Source: Rhodocollybia butyracea
Lineage: Eukaryota > Basidiomycota > Agaricomycetes > Agaricales > Omphalotaceae
Direction: 5' to 3'
DNA length: 64,000 nt
Assembly (NCBI GenBank): GCA_015501585.1
Contig: JADNRY010000092.1
Location: forward strand, 1 to 64,000
The position numbers and the translations under genes are program-made. Below are positions 1 through 10,729 of this stretch, one piece after another (the first letter of the stretch is position 1; each line of letters begins with the position of its first letter). Below the pieces are notes generated by a model, which did no database searches, had not been told where the DNA came from, and saw only the letters and a list, made by a program, of their open reading frames with translations.

Positions 1-429
1 GTGAACTATGTTTGGCCTTAGCTGTAGGCCGTGTGTGTAGATTGTTATTTTTGTTGTTGGATTGTATAGAATGTGTGGTTTACTTGTCATTCAAAGGTGT
101 TCATATCTTATAGATGAATAGTGTCAGATTTGTGTTGTGTTGTACTGTACTGGTTTTGTCAATACATTGACACCACCATTCCATCTTGTCTGAACCTTCA
201 AGCTCTTTCTGACAAACTATTACCACTGTGTAAACTTCACAGAGACCATCTGTGATATTGTAACCTTTTTCGCTTAAGCCCCTCTTGGACAGGCTTTGTT
301 TGGCCCATCATAAACAAACCCGCATTGCAGCAGGTCCGCGCTGACCAGCTGCTGGCCCTCTTTTCCCTCCATTAATTCTAAATATACTGAGAGGTCAGCG
401 TCGGCATACGGCCTCGGCTCTCGTTGTTG

Positions 430-826
430 TCTCTGACACCACAGCTCATCTCGTGGAATCCCGACCTTCTTCCACGCGTTTCTGCTCGGCCTGGGGATCT
501 CTAACGGTGCTATGCTTTACTTTTAGCTCGTTCACTCGCAGATTCATAACGCGTGCCTCATCCTGCTTCTGCAGCAAGGGTACTGGTACTGCAAGGGTCC
601 CGACTCAAATCTCTCTTTCCTGGGCGAAAGATATTGGTGGTGGGACATAGGGGATATCTGCTATCTCCGCATTCTGCACTGCCCTAGCTGCTCTTCCTCT
701 GCCTCGTTCTCGTTCTGAAGCACTTTACTCTGGGACAGGCGTCGACGGAATAATGTTGAATATCCGTAGTCGATGTCGAGGGAACGGGAGGGGAGATTGA
801 GGGAACGGGACCGTGACAGGCTCTAC
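430..826 (-). pseudogene. Possible host gene fragment with Arg-to-stop change
   Basis: Reading the minus strand gives a coding-like stretch rich in Glu, Lys and Arg, with coiled-coil character around EQKRVEE. It is preceded by a proline-rich piece (YVPPPISFAQERE). The frame is broken by a TGA at 605-607, where an Arg codon CGA would fit, and another frame looks coding closer to 826. I do not recognise the family. The 1.26-kb element is inserted at the upstream end of this fragment. Short ORFs on the other strand over the same bases look like shadows. Confidence 0.25.
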
Positions 827-2083
827 TATGCTGTTCAAAAGTGGGAAAAAATACCCACGCGCGCCGAAACTTTATTTCACGCAGAAACTTTATTTCGCGC
901 AGAAACTTTATAGTTTGCGCGCCAAAACTTTTTGTCAAAATTCTTTTATTGCATTTCTTTCAGTATTAGCTCATTAGATGTACATTTACTGTACATCTAC
1001 TACTTAATTGTTATTACATAGTCCATAATACCCTCATAAACTTAGTGAAAAGCTATCAAGAGAAGCGGCACAGCCACAATGTACGTGAGCTCATGCTTTG
1101 GCCAGCCAAAGCGAGCGGGGCCCGGACAACCCCGGGGGCCAGTGGTGATGTAACTGACTAGGTCAGGTGCGAGATAACTAGCTAGATAAGATTAAGTGCC
1201 TAGGTCAGGTGCCATATGATAGCGGATTAGATTGGTCCGAGATAGCCAGCTAGATAAGATTAAGTGCCTAGGTCAGGTGCCATATGATAGCGGATTAGAT
1301 TGGTCCAAGATAGCCAAAGGCGCCTATGAGAGGATAAGATAGGCAGACGTGAGAATCGGCATCATCGGCAAGCGCTTATCGCTTGCCTTATCACCAACTC
1401 TCGTACAAAGTCCAGCCCATCAATATTTTTCAGCTCTCACTACACGTTCAGGAAAGTCGGTCTTACACCGCTTAGTCTGTAGCTCGAGTCGGTCTTACCA
1501 CCGCTCAATTTATGGCTCATTGTCGTGTGACATTCAAAAGACTAGTCTTTTCAGCAACTTCCTTCTTGAGATGGCAGACAACAGAGCTCGGGGAGCGCAG
1601 GGCCGAGCCCCAGCCAAACCCTTATCTATACTTATTGGTCATGACACTTCAGTTGGGATACATACCATGTTTAGTAGTACAGTATCTACTATTCTTTATT
1701 CATTGATTCAGAAAACTAGCTTATCCAAACCATGAAGAGTCGGCGGGTCGTTCCGCTGAAGGCTGACTCAATCTGTGTGGTTAAGCAATTATGTGAGCAC
1801 GCCCCCCGCTCGCTTTGGCCAGCCAAAGCATGAGTTCACGTACGTTGTGGCTGTGCCGCTTCTCTTGATAGCTTTTCACTAAGTTTATGAGGGTATTATG
1901 GACTATATAATAACAATCAAATAAGTAGTAGATGTACAGTAAATGTACATCTAATGAGCTAATACCGAAATAAATGCAATAAAAGAATTTTGATGAAAAG
2001 TTTCGGCGCGCAAACTATAAAGTTTCTGTGTGAAATAAAGTTTCGGCGCGTGTGGGTATTTTTTCCCACTTTTGAACAGCATA
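827..2083. mobile_element. 1.26-kb non-autonomous TIR element, 6-base TSD
   Basis: The element begins TATGCTGTTCAAAAGTG at 827 and ends with its exact reverse complement at 2083. It is flanked by the direct repeat CTCTAC (821-826 and 2084-2089). The inverted repeats extend inward for about 300 bases (827 to about 1131, and about 1797 to 2083), with a few substitutions and small indels. Just inside each end, the motif GAAACTTTAT is repeated two or three times. The central part (about 1132-1796) has no credible transposase; the ORFs there (for example 1349-1735) look random. It shares its terminus and TSD length with the 9.5-kb element at 7187-16723, so it is probably a deletion derivative of the same family. 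Confidence 0.82.
1173..1308. repeat. Two-copy 68-base tandem repeat
   Basis: Two adjacent copies of a 68-base unit start at about 1173 and 1241, and a third begins at about 1309 and stops after a few bases. The units contain AGATTAAGTGCCTAGGTCAG and differ at only a few positions. The repeat lies inside the 1.26-kb element, between its inverted arms, and does not code for anything recognisable. Confidence 0.75.
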
Positions 2084-2089
2084 CTCTAC

Positions 2090-3928
2090 TGTGGTCATTG
2101 GTATGTTTACATCCTACGCGTATCATTTTTCATCATTTTTCATTATTACTTTTTTGTTTATTGTTTCTTGTTCGCTCGTCTCATTTTACCCCGCATTCTC
2201 GGCTCCGCTTCGCATTCAAACATGATCCTTTTCAGTTCCTGTCATTACAAGTTGTGCATCCTCCGAGTTCCCTGTTCAGAATGAACGACTATCCCCACTA
2301 CTTAGATGTGCATATGCATCTCGTCAGAGACAAACTTATTCGCCTTCTCTTTTTTTTTGCGTTGCTTATTGCTTATTGCTTTTATTTTGTTCGCTATCAT
2401 ATAGTACTTACTTGGCACACTACTCATTCTTCGAGCTTCTGCGATTCTCGACACAAAATTTTATTCTTTTTTACATGCTTGTTTGTGTTCCATCTGCGTG
2501 ATATCCGAGTAAATGTTACAGTACCATCCATTCTTACATCTCTGTAATCAACGTTTCTGCTTGGATTTACATGAGCACAGATCGATCTCTTGATTTAGTT
2601 TGGATCTAGCCAAAGTAGTGTACGATCCCGCATTGAATAGACCCCGCATTGAATAGTTCACAACACTGTAGTAAGCTGAAAGATTTGATAGCGAAGTGAT
2701 CAGCTAAAGCACTGCATAGCAGCATCCAAACTTGAAGCTCGAAGAGTAAGTAGCAGAAAGCGGACCCGATTGACCATGCAGTCTGTAAAGTACATGCCAA
2801 GCTGGCCCAAGCACTGATACATCTCCTGTTATAGTTTAAGTGAGCCTAGCCAAAGTACTAATGTACAAACCCACAGACAATGGTTCACGATGTAGCAAGC
2901 TGAAAGATCTGATAGCCAAGTGGCTAACTGGCTGAAGAACTGCTTAGTATCAAAGACTTGAAGCTGCAACAGTAGCGAAGGAGCGAGATGATAATTTTTG
3001 TCGGGGTTCAAGCTTTGAAATTGAGTCGACTTTCATCCGATACCATGCAGACTGTCTGTCACCGCGATTCAGGATTCTGGTAATAAGGAAGGTTCAAGAA
3101 CGTGCGTTACAGCATAGTCCAAGTACTGATTAGGATTCAGGAATAAGGGCGCTCATTTATTGAGCTGTCTTAATTGAATCACACAAATAGTTGTTCCTTA
3201 CCAAACCCAACTCTTTCCATTCAAGAAGACTGATTTGTTGCGTACTACAGAACTTGTGACCTGGATGTACATAATAATAATGCTCGTTTGCCCCCCAGAA
3301 ATATGTCGGATAGGGCTATAACCGATTCTAGCTTCAAGCTGTACAAGTGGTATGGCATGGGGCATGGGGCAGAGTACTGTTGTAGAAGCGAATCTTCCTG
3401 TAGAAACCTTTAATACCGCTTTCCTTGCTTCCATACTGTTTACAAGTTGGAATACTAGATCTTACAAACATTTACCCTCATCAGATCCTCAGTTGTCATT
3501 CCCAAATAGAAGCTGAATCCGCTCAATTGTCCTGGTGCAATTAATTTGATTGTCTGGGGTCGGGAGGTATAGCGCAACTGCATAGTTGACTTGTAAATGA
3601 CCCGTTCGACCTTGCGAACATGTAAAGGTGTGACGAGCGGTGTCGACTTCAGAGTGGATATTTGTCTGGTCCTTGTAGGTATTTGTACAGTACACAAACA
3701 GTACACTAAATTGGCAAACAAACAGACTTGTTAATGGGGGATATGCTAGTAAGATCACTGCTGGATTCTTCGGGCGATACACTAGCTAGCTCATTCTGGT
3801 CGTATAAATCATATGGAATGATTTTTCATTACTTACCCCTATTGCTGTTCTCTTCGCTCCAGGTATGCAGAAGTACAGAGATGTATTAAGTACTAATCTG
3901 TCCCGGTTCTCTTCGCTCCAGGTTTAAT
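2090..3928. other. Stretch without a recognisable gene; diverged direct repeat
   Basis: I see no confident gene. About 2100-2550 is T- and pyrimidine-rich. Two diverged copies of a roughly 120-base segment lie at about 2640-2765 and 2870-2990; both contain AAGCTGAAAGAT followed by related sequence. Minus-strand ORFs at 3198-3434 and 3455-3782 give no family I recognise. The 18-base string GTTCTCTTCGCTCCAGGT occurs at 3846-3863 and again at 3906-3923, 60 bases apart. Confidence 0.6.
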
Positions 3929-3979
3929 ATGAACTGGAATGACAACACACTTTCGCCGACTTGGCCGGAGCAGGGAGGG

Positions 3980-3985
3980 TATAAA
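3980..3985 (+). promoter_or_regulatory. Possible TATA box upstream of the lectin gene
   Basis: TATAAA lies about 187 bases before the likely lectin start at 4167. It is the only good TATA-like match in the immediate upstream region. The distance is long for a TATA box serving that start directly, so the leader would be long or would include a small upstream ORF (ATG at 4067 or 4068). Confidence 0.3.
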
Positions 3986-4166
3986 TGGGAGTCCAAGTGG
4001 CTTCTTGCATCTCAGCAAATATCCTTTGCTACACTTGCATCTCAGCGAACAACCCTTGCTACAAACATGTTCAACAATATTTCCAAGAGCGACATCATAG
4101 CCTTTCTTTTTGCTGTGATTACCGCAAACGGTTTGTTCACCCTTTGGCTGATCAATTCAGCAACGA

Positions 4167-4888
4167 ATGGCTGATATCGTACCTACTTACAGCTTTAGTT
4201 CCTCCCTTATCCGGGACGTATGCTATCCAGAACGCGAACAGCTCCTTGTTGTTGAATCTTAATGGAGGGACGGTCCCCACTCAAACAATCATTGAGTTTC
4301 CGATTACGCAGCCTATTGCAAACTTTCCGAATCAAGTTGTAAGCCCTAGCAGTAACTTCAACGTACTTGAAACTTATTGTTTTTCTTAGTGGACGTATAT
4401 TCCGGGCACAGGCAATACTGCGACCCTTCAGCTGGTCAGACCAAGCACATTCCTGAGCTGCACCACATCACCAACTGTATATTTCTCTTTGAGTCCTTTC
4501 TTGAGTATCTGGAAATACTGATCACGTTTATTAAGGGCTCCCAATGTACCGGAAGCCCTGCGACTCCGGCCCCGGTCTGGATTGTCGAGCCAACTGTCCA
4601 TGGTGGTTTTCTGTAAGTACTGAATACTCCACATCTAACCCATATTCTATAATTGAGATGTCTCCAATTTTGCAGTCTCATTGATTCTGTCAGTGGTCTT
4701 GCACTTACAGGTAGAGGTGCCACTCAGCAGGTTTGTGTAATCTCTGTGCTATGGCCTGCCAGTTAGGCTTACTCTAGGATGCGTCCTTTATTTTTTAGAC
4801 GGTGTTCCTCTCTGTTGCCAACCCTTCTGCAATCTTGGAGCAAGTCTGGATCTTTATTGACACCAGTAAAGCAATCACAGTTGGCTAG
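4167..4888 (+). CDS. Ricin-B-type (beta-trefoil) lectin
   Basis: Likely a cytosolic or secreted carbohydrate-binding R-type lectin of the fungal agglutinin kind. Five exons can be read: up to 4335, 4390-4476, 4536-4612, 4676-4730 and 4799-4888. The introns run GT..AG, and one has a clear CTGAT branch point near 4518. The joined protein has the spaced repeats expected of a beta-trefoil: GTYAIQNANSS, NQWTYIPGTGN with STFLSC, VWIVEPTVHGGF with IDSVSGLALTG, and EQVWIFIDTSK. The end is firm (TAG at 4886-4888). The start is not: ATG at 4167 (MADIV) would join perfectly to PPLSGTYAIQ if 19 bases at 4179-4197 were absent, so the gene may be frameshifted near its start or may begin elsewhere. The length, about 125 residues, suits a single trefoil domain. 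Confidence 0.7.
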
Positions 4889-5090
4889 TAAACTTGAATT
4901 GCGGTGCTTGGAAAGTGTCGGAGCGTACTACTTATGAGATTGATACTAGTTCGAAGTTTCTCATCTCTGGCTTTTTAAGTATGTTCCCCATTAGGATGTT
5001 ATCAAATAGGGTTTTTGTATTGTACGTGTATTGTACTGACTTGTTCCAAAGAATCGGTGATCTGTGATAGCTATAAGTAAAGAGTGGGGG

Positions 5091-5402
5091 TTATTCTTCT
5101 TCTAGTCCTCCAAGAAGCATAAGCGCTGTCTTGACTCGTTCGAACATTGATTTTTGACTCAAGAAGGCAAACACAATTACATTGACGATCTGCCTGTCCC
5201 CGGAGACTCCTGGGACACTCAACACCAAGATGATCGCTGTTGACGCAGTGGCTGAATCAGCTGTCTCGTTGTCCTTGTCCAGTATGATGGGATATCCCAG
5301 CTCATGCCTATCGAAGTCGTCCCTAGGACATGAGGGACGATTGGCTTTCGGTAACGGTGGGTAGAATTTGGAGTCAGGCATGTGAGTCTTGTAATTGACC
5401 AT
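5091..5402 (-). CDS. Hypothetical 103-residue protein
   Basis: An open frame of 103 codons with an acidic C-terminus (GGLEEE) and a central hydrophobic piece (STAIILVLSVPGVSG). I do not recognise it. No intron is needed to keep the frame open. It could be a small gene or an exon, and it has no visible link to the lectin next to it. Confidence 0.28.
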   Translation of the reverse strand: MVNYKTHMPDSKFYPPLPKANRPSCPRDDFDRHELGYPIILDKDNETADSATASTAIILVLSVPGVSGDRQIVNVIVFAFLSQKSMFERVKTALMLLGGLEEE

Positions 5403-6717
5403 TTCGCGGATTCCAGAGAGACTATAACAACGACAAAACGACGATGGTTAGGGGGTAAGTTCTATCTGGTGTGATTGAGTAACCGAGTTGTTACCGACAG
5501 TGTGGAAGCTTGTGCTACCCTCCCCGCCGGTAGGTAGCACCTCATTACATTTTTTTGCAAATCACTCTACTTCAATACCCTTCACACGTCCCTTTTCTCT
5601 CTCATTTACGTTCATCACCTGTTCCTCTTCTTCATCCCCTTTTCTTTAACACCCTTTGGACACAAAGACACGACATTTCCAGTAACCGAGATAGGTGTTA
5701 TCAGTGATATCGGCACATCATGATAGCCATTATTACAAATGCAACCCAACTTCGCTGGAAAAATACACTCCCAGTATCGACAGGCATCTTACCTGCGAAA
5801 TACATTTATGCGGGACCTGAAGCATGTCCTCTTTTCTTCCACTCTTTAGTGTGGACACAGATGGAAGGCTGTAGCAGCCTACTAGCAGGTGCATCAAAGT
5901 GCATTGTTTCGGTGAACAATCCTAAATGACTTCAAAGTTCAAACACGGGTAGTAAAAGAACTCCAGGTAGTAGCCACGGGAGGCATTACAAAGATTGTAG
6001 GGATTCTCTTGATGCGCAAAGCAAATGTAAATGCTCAGCAGCTCAAGGGGCTGAAGCAGACATGAGTGCACATACAAGATGGGAGTTGCACTTCAGGCAG
6101 CAGTCCCCTGAAGCCGCAGGAAGATTACTTAGTCTCTTATAAACATATCCACAATCATATGATGTGGATAAGATTACTCGCTTTCTTCTAAGGCACGATG
6201 CAGAATGAATCATCATATGGATGTTTAAGCTAGGGGGTATGATATGCCCTCCAATCGGTGGGCCGTGGCCCCAATGGCCATGTGAGCCTGAGCATGCTTC
6301 TTTTAGAGAGAAAAGCCCTGGATGTAAAAGTCCAAGGAGGAAGTATAGTCAAGCACTCCAAGCGGCGGCTCCCAACGGTCATGAGAGCTTCTAGAAAGCA
6401 AAACATAAATGCCCAAGCAATGCCCAAGGTTGAAGTATGGCTAGAGCACAATTATGTAACATACTAACAGTCTATGTTGTAATAGTTACAAGCTAGTACC
6501 TTGGTACAGAATAAGGAGAATACTTGCTGAATCCTGGATGTGTTCCATGCAAAACATCAGATCCCCAAATTTTGATTTATTGCTTCTTATCTGCTTTGTC
6601 TGTAATACCCTTATGCATCAGTCACTGCTATTACTGGATTTACAACTTAAAGAAAATCAATGTACAATACTACAACTTCAATAGAAGTGGCAACCATAAT
6701 CACTGAACTTTCACCAT
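5403..6717. other. Stretch without a recognisable gene
   Basis: About 5480-5660 is pyrimidine-rich and promoter-like, but no gene follows that I can identify. Open frames at 5720-5929, 6230-6467 and 6524-6706 are short and show no motif. The stretch ends at the stop of gene A on the minus strand. Confidence 0.5.
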
Positions 6718-7186
6718 CTACACCTTGACCTTTAGCGTGCCTGAAAAATATGCTAAGGGTGTAGAGAGTTCTATAAAGGAGATCATTTAATTATTCAGTA
6801 CTGATCAGGATTCAGCAGCCATTGTATCTGAACCGGAACTCACTAAGGAAGATGTATTCACCAATTTCGAATGAAACATTGAAGAGGGACATGCCATAAA
6901 TTCGACCATGGGCCTTTAAAAGTTACGGGATTGAGAACAATCACCCAATTAATGTTGTCAACATACATGAGTAATTTCCAAAAAGTTGGGCTCCTCTCGC
7001 GCTCTCATGAACTGAGCGGTGAAGGTTTCTTTATATACAGGTTTGAAGCCGATGGGATTCTTGCCATCAGGGCCTATCATGTTGATATGCTTGGTATAGT
7101 CGATCTGTCTGAAGATACATCCAGGTAAACGCAAAATGGATGGTGAACAACTATATGAACATACAACGGTAACGATCATAGTCGAC
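6718..7186 (-). pseudogene. Gene A, 3' part (cut off by the 9.5-kb element)
   Basis: This is the downstream part of an unidentified gene whose upstream part is at 16724-17330. It aligns residue by residue with gene B at 33.6-35.2 kb: GPDGKNPIGF matches GPDGKNPIVF, ETFTAQF matches ETFTAQM, and, after an intron, RIYGMSLFNVSFEIG matches LIYGMTVFNISSEVG. A stop fits at 6718-6720. Removing the element and one GTCGAC copy joins the YPEDFDSKVD segment directly to YDRYRC, followed by an intron as in gene B. The protein family is unknown to me. The gene was already decaying or has decayed since, because the upstream half also carries a frameshift. Confidence 0.7.
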
Positions 7187-7199
7187 TATGCTGTTCAAA

Positions 7200-7345
7200 A
7201 GTGTGAATAAATACATTGTCATTTTCTCGCAAGTTGGATCATACAATTTCTCGCAAGTTTGGGTAAGTGTCAATTTCTTGCAAGTTGGATCATCCAATTT
7301 CTCGCAAGTTCGGCTAAGTGTCAATTTCTCGCAAGTCAAATTTCA
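7200..7345. repeat. Left subterminal repeats of the 9.5-kb element
   Basis: Five or six copies of a 13-16-base motif (CAATTTCTCGCAAGTT and variants) lie just inside the left end, separated by TGGATCAT or TGGGTAAGTG spacers. The right end holds the same motif in reverse orientation. Arrays like this are commonly transposase-binding sites; that role is inferred here. Confidence 0.85.
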
Positions 7346-7859
7346 GGGCCGGTCACTTATGTAACTTACACTGCGGGGTTTATCCGATAATCCGGCCTGG
7401 AAAACATTGAGAAAATGCAAGGATTAAGTGTCAATACTCTTGGCTATTCCCAAGTGGAAATTTCTTAATAAGTACAAAAGCATTCTGTAGTTATTATGCT
7501 AGACATAGTCAAGGATTTTTTATACTAGCTCTTGCACAATCTTGAGATTATTACTTTAAATAAGTCTAGTTGGAATACTATGAGTATCCCACCCCAGATT
7601 ATCTTGTGAACTTTCTTCATAAAATGACATAGATTATAGCAAGAATATTTAGAATAATCTTCACATAAATCTCGATTATTACTACCAATTTTACCTAGAG
7701 ATTAGCTAAAAGCTACCGTGAGATTTGCGAAAATATTCATCAAGTAATAAGGGTCAGAAAACTAAAGATTTTACTGGTATAATCTGCACATGCAAAACAT
7801 GAGGTTTGTTTGAATAAACTCGCTCGGATTATACATACCGTCGAGACGTCTAGATCGTC

Positions 7860-8340
7860 GATGATGTCGGGATGTCAGGATGTGGTACAGTCAGGACATC
7901 TGGGACGTCGGGATGTGTGACAGTACAGTGTATAGAGTCGTGATGTCGGGAATTCGGGATTGATAGGCTTTTGCGTATAGATTATCTACCACCAGATACA
8001 AGTACTGCATGAAGTGCGAAAAGAAGTCCTCAGTTAGCAGACTTTGCAGCAAAAAATTGGCATTTATATGTTCAAAGATTGCCACATACTTATTGCTAAG
8101 TGAAAGGAGGCGATCGATGGGGTCTGAAAGATCCAGGTCTTCAGTGACCTGCCAAATGACTTTTGCAATTCAATGATCTGAGATTTATCAGGAAAAATAT
8201 GCATGAGTTGGAAGCAAGGACATGATACGCTGTCGGGATGCGTGATGATTTTGTCTGCGCGCCGCAAAGACAAGCAGAAGAGAGATAAGTTCGAGAATAG
8301 CTGCGGGCCCGCTCGGCTCATGACACCACGAAAGAGGCAG
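7860..8340 (-). pseudogene. Unidentified coding-like fragment in the left arm
   Basis: Minus-strand frames here look protein-coding in pieces: one frame reads DLSDPIDRLLSLSNKYVAIF and continues with LLTEDFFSHFMQYLYLVVDN, and the neighbouring frame holds FPDKSQIIELQKSF. No complete ORF results. Most of this segment seems to be missing from the right arm, so it is probably an insertion in the left arm or a deletion on the right. I do not recognise the family. Confidence 0.25.
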
Positions 8341-8502
8341 TACTAAGTAGAACGGTCAAAGTTGTAGTTATGATTTTCCTTCATGAACCCATAGTACAAA
8401 ACAAGTACATTAGCTTCCAGATCTACGTATAATGAATTCTACACTGAAAACAAATCAATAAATGATTTTACTTTGAAGAATAAAATTATATACCTGGTAA
8501 GT

Positions 8503-9165
8503 CTAGCGAGCTAGAACAATTACTTGTAAAATAGTAGGCCGAACGATTTTGGCGTAGGTCATCAATGGAGCGCCAGAGAAGAAGAACTTCTCGACGTGGG
8601 TAGTACCACCTGGCCAGTCAAACTCAACGTCAGACAAAGATAAGAAGAAAGAGCTCGAGAAAAATACTTACAGCTGCATAAGTGACGCAGTCAATAATCA
8701 CAAAGTTCCTCCAGCGCTATATGGATAAGTGATTCTATTAAAACGAGTTAGCGATTATCGAAAGATTACTGAAGCTTACTTACCCACTCTCATTGCATTC
8801 AACGTCCAAAATGCCTCAAGCCAGATCCTGGCAGCATTGGGACATTTACGGTTCCATTCCCGTCTTCGCCGACGCATATCATTCGTTCTCCTGACTTTGA
8901 AAACTCCATTTCCTTTGAAAAACACATAAATCCACCCAGCACGGCTCAATTTCATGAATAGCCGATTCATCAGCTTGCGCCAAGCCTTCAGCCGCTTGAA
9001 ATATGGACAATGGCCGTTGAATGTACCCCTCCAACCTCTAGCCTTCTTAGTACAAGGACGTGCACGGACCATAGCTGCACAAGTCGATTTGTTTGTACTT
9101 GTCGATATCGTTAGCCGCCCATGTTCTTCTATCAATCGTTCTTCTCTACTCCCACCCCCCATCAC
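8503..9165 (-). pseudogene. GIY-YIG (T5orf172/MUG113-like) gene, left-arm copy, broken
   Basis: Exon 1 (9165 to about 8790) contains GWIYVFFKGNGVFKVRRTND and then EWNRKCPNAARIWLEAFWTL, the layout of T5orf172-type GIY-YIG domains. Exon 2 (about 8720-8660) carries LIHIALEELC, and exon 3 (to the TAG at 8503-8505) carries HVEKFFFSG. Exon 2 has an in-frame TGA at 8691-8693, where the right-arm copy has CGA (Arg), so this copy is inactive. The canonical KVGRTTN-like strand reads KVRRTND here. The ORF starts at 9165, but the true first methionine is unclear. GIY-YIG domains cut DNA; whether this one is active is unknown. Confidence 0.72.
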
Positions 9166-9307
9166 TCACCATAACGCATCCAAGCTTCCTCAACTGGTAA
9201 TACATCAACGCGCGAGATGAGGGGATATAAGGATAGGATTGGTTTGGGGCCTACGCTGCGTATTCTATTCTTTTTGGTTGGAACATAGCTGAAGTTTACG
9301 TTCCAGG

Positions 9308-10090
9308 ATGTCTTTCAATGAAGAAGATACCAAGTGGACTGGTTGCTGGATCTCGGCCTCGGTAGTTCCCTATTCCACCTTCGGTCGCCACTCAAACGTA
9401 CAGTCTACTGCACCATCCCTTGCTCTTTTTCTCTTTTTCAAGCTCTGTCTATGGCGCTTTAGGCCGTGTCTCCCACCGTCCGTCCTCAAACACAGTCCGT
9501 CGCACCTTCTATTGCACCGTCTGCAATTCCTTCTCTTGCGCCTTCAGTCGCCCCCTCGAGCCCGCAGCCCACCGCATCTTCGATTGCTCCTTCAAAAACT
9601 CGGCCTGTGCTGCCTACCGTTGCACCTCCCATTGTTCCCCCGGAATCGTCCGTCGCATGGTCCATCGCACCTCGTCTGCGGCTCCTTCTGTCGCACCACC
9701 CATTGCCCCGTCTATTGTTCCTTGATCATCTCCCTGGAAGCAACCCTTAGACCAGAATCCATAGCTCTATCAACTCCACCTTCGAAATCGCATTTAACAA
9801 AAGGTGGGGCGAAGGCTTATTCTGCTATAGGAGCGGGAGGTTTCCCTGTAGGAGGAGGAGAGACGGAAATACCCATCACACCTATACCAACACCAGTGGC
9901 AACAAGGACCGCAAGAGGCACAAAGACCGTTCCCCACTGCCTACGTTTTCTACACACTGTTTATCTAATGGGCCGTTGGATCGTCTTGGAACTCCGATAC
10001 AAGATATGGATTTGTATAAACATCACTGGTACGGAAAGGGCGCCAACTATCTCGTGTTGGAAGGGTATGGATGATTTGGCGATATATTGA
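9308..10090 (+). CDS. Ser/Pro/Ala-rich ORF in the left arm
   Basis: A 260-codon ORF opens with MSFNEEDTKWTGCW. Its low-complexity tract, best seen in the overlapping frame at 9466-9750, repeats APS, IAP and SVAPS. The inverted counterpart in the right arm (13345-14350) is diverged and read on the minus strand; it also begins with KWT followed by Ser/Pro repeats. Frames change between the two copies, so neither may encode the ancestral protein. The function is unknown; a secreted or wall-associated low-complexity protein is one possibility. Confidence 0.3.
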   Translation: MSFNEEDTKWTGCWISASVVPYSTFGRHSNVQSTAPSLALFLFFKLCLWRFRPCLPPSVLKHSPSHLLLHRLQFLLLRLQSPPRARSPPHLRLLLQKLGLCCLPLHLPLFPRNRPSHGPSHLVCGSFCRTTHCPVYCSLIISLEATLRPESIALSTPPSKSHLTKGGAKAYSAIGAGGFPVGGGETEIPITPIPTPVATRTARGTKTVPHCLRFLHTVYLMGRWIVLELRYKIWICINITGTERAPTISCWKGMDDLAIY

Positions 10091-10269
10091 ATGGCAGCGA
10101 CCGGATCTGGAGATGCATAAGGAGTCGAAGAGGGGGCGAGAGGAAACCCCGTCGTAATAGATTCTACCATCCTGGAAACATGTAAACCAACAAAGAAAGA
10201 AGCTAGACGTAGAGATATACATACGAATGGCCACCGTAGCTCACAGCGCTAGGAATGTTTGTTTGTTCC

Positions 10270-10690
10270 TCTTATCGTTATGCTTCTTCACCCCTTGTTT
10301 TTGTCAATGTCAAAATCCAGATGGGCGTATCTGAGATAAGGTATCATGTAAAGAACCATTTGACGAGGACAGGGTAGGCCAGAGCTTTGCCGTGAGATAG
10401 CTCCTCAATATTCTCGACCTTGTGCTTCAAATTATCGATATAATTTTGTCATCAACATCCGCACTGTGTTGATGACCAGACAAAATTTCTTGCCATCGAG
10501 CTCTTCGATGTAGCCTACTCAACCCATTGTGTTAGAAATTGGAAGAAAAGGGACGATCGAATTACGCACAAGGATAGTCGACAATGTCAAACGCAACTCC
10601 ATTTCCAGTAGCGATACGCTCGACTGTTGATCCACTCCCAAGCTGACCTTTTTCACCGCTGCCAAAATCAATGCCTAACAGACTTTTCAT
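10270..10690 (-). pseudogene. Unidentified captured exons, left arm
   Basis: On the minus strand an exon-like segment reads GIDFGSGEKGQLGSGSTVER, then GNGVAFDIVDYP, and after a short intron-like gap GYIEELDGKKFCLVI. The right-arm copy is at 12940-13290. It lies directly downstream of the eIF5B 3' end in both arms, so it may be host sequence neighbouring that gene or an element gene. I do not recognise it. Confidence 0.4.
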
Positions 10691-10729
10691 TCAAGTATCC
10701 ACTCCAGGAGAAGACAGATACTAGTAACA

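Noticed and set aside
1100..1830. Possible transposase in the centre of the small element
   Set aside because: The ORFs there are short, without motifs, and lie partly in tandem repeat.
7860..7960. GATGTCGGGATGTC-type short repeats, considered as a CRISPR-like array
   Set aside because: Spacing and sequence are irregular, and CRISPR arrays are not expected in a fungal nuclear genome.
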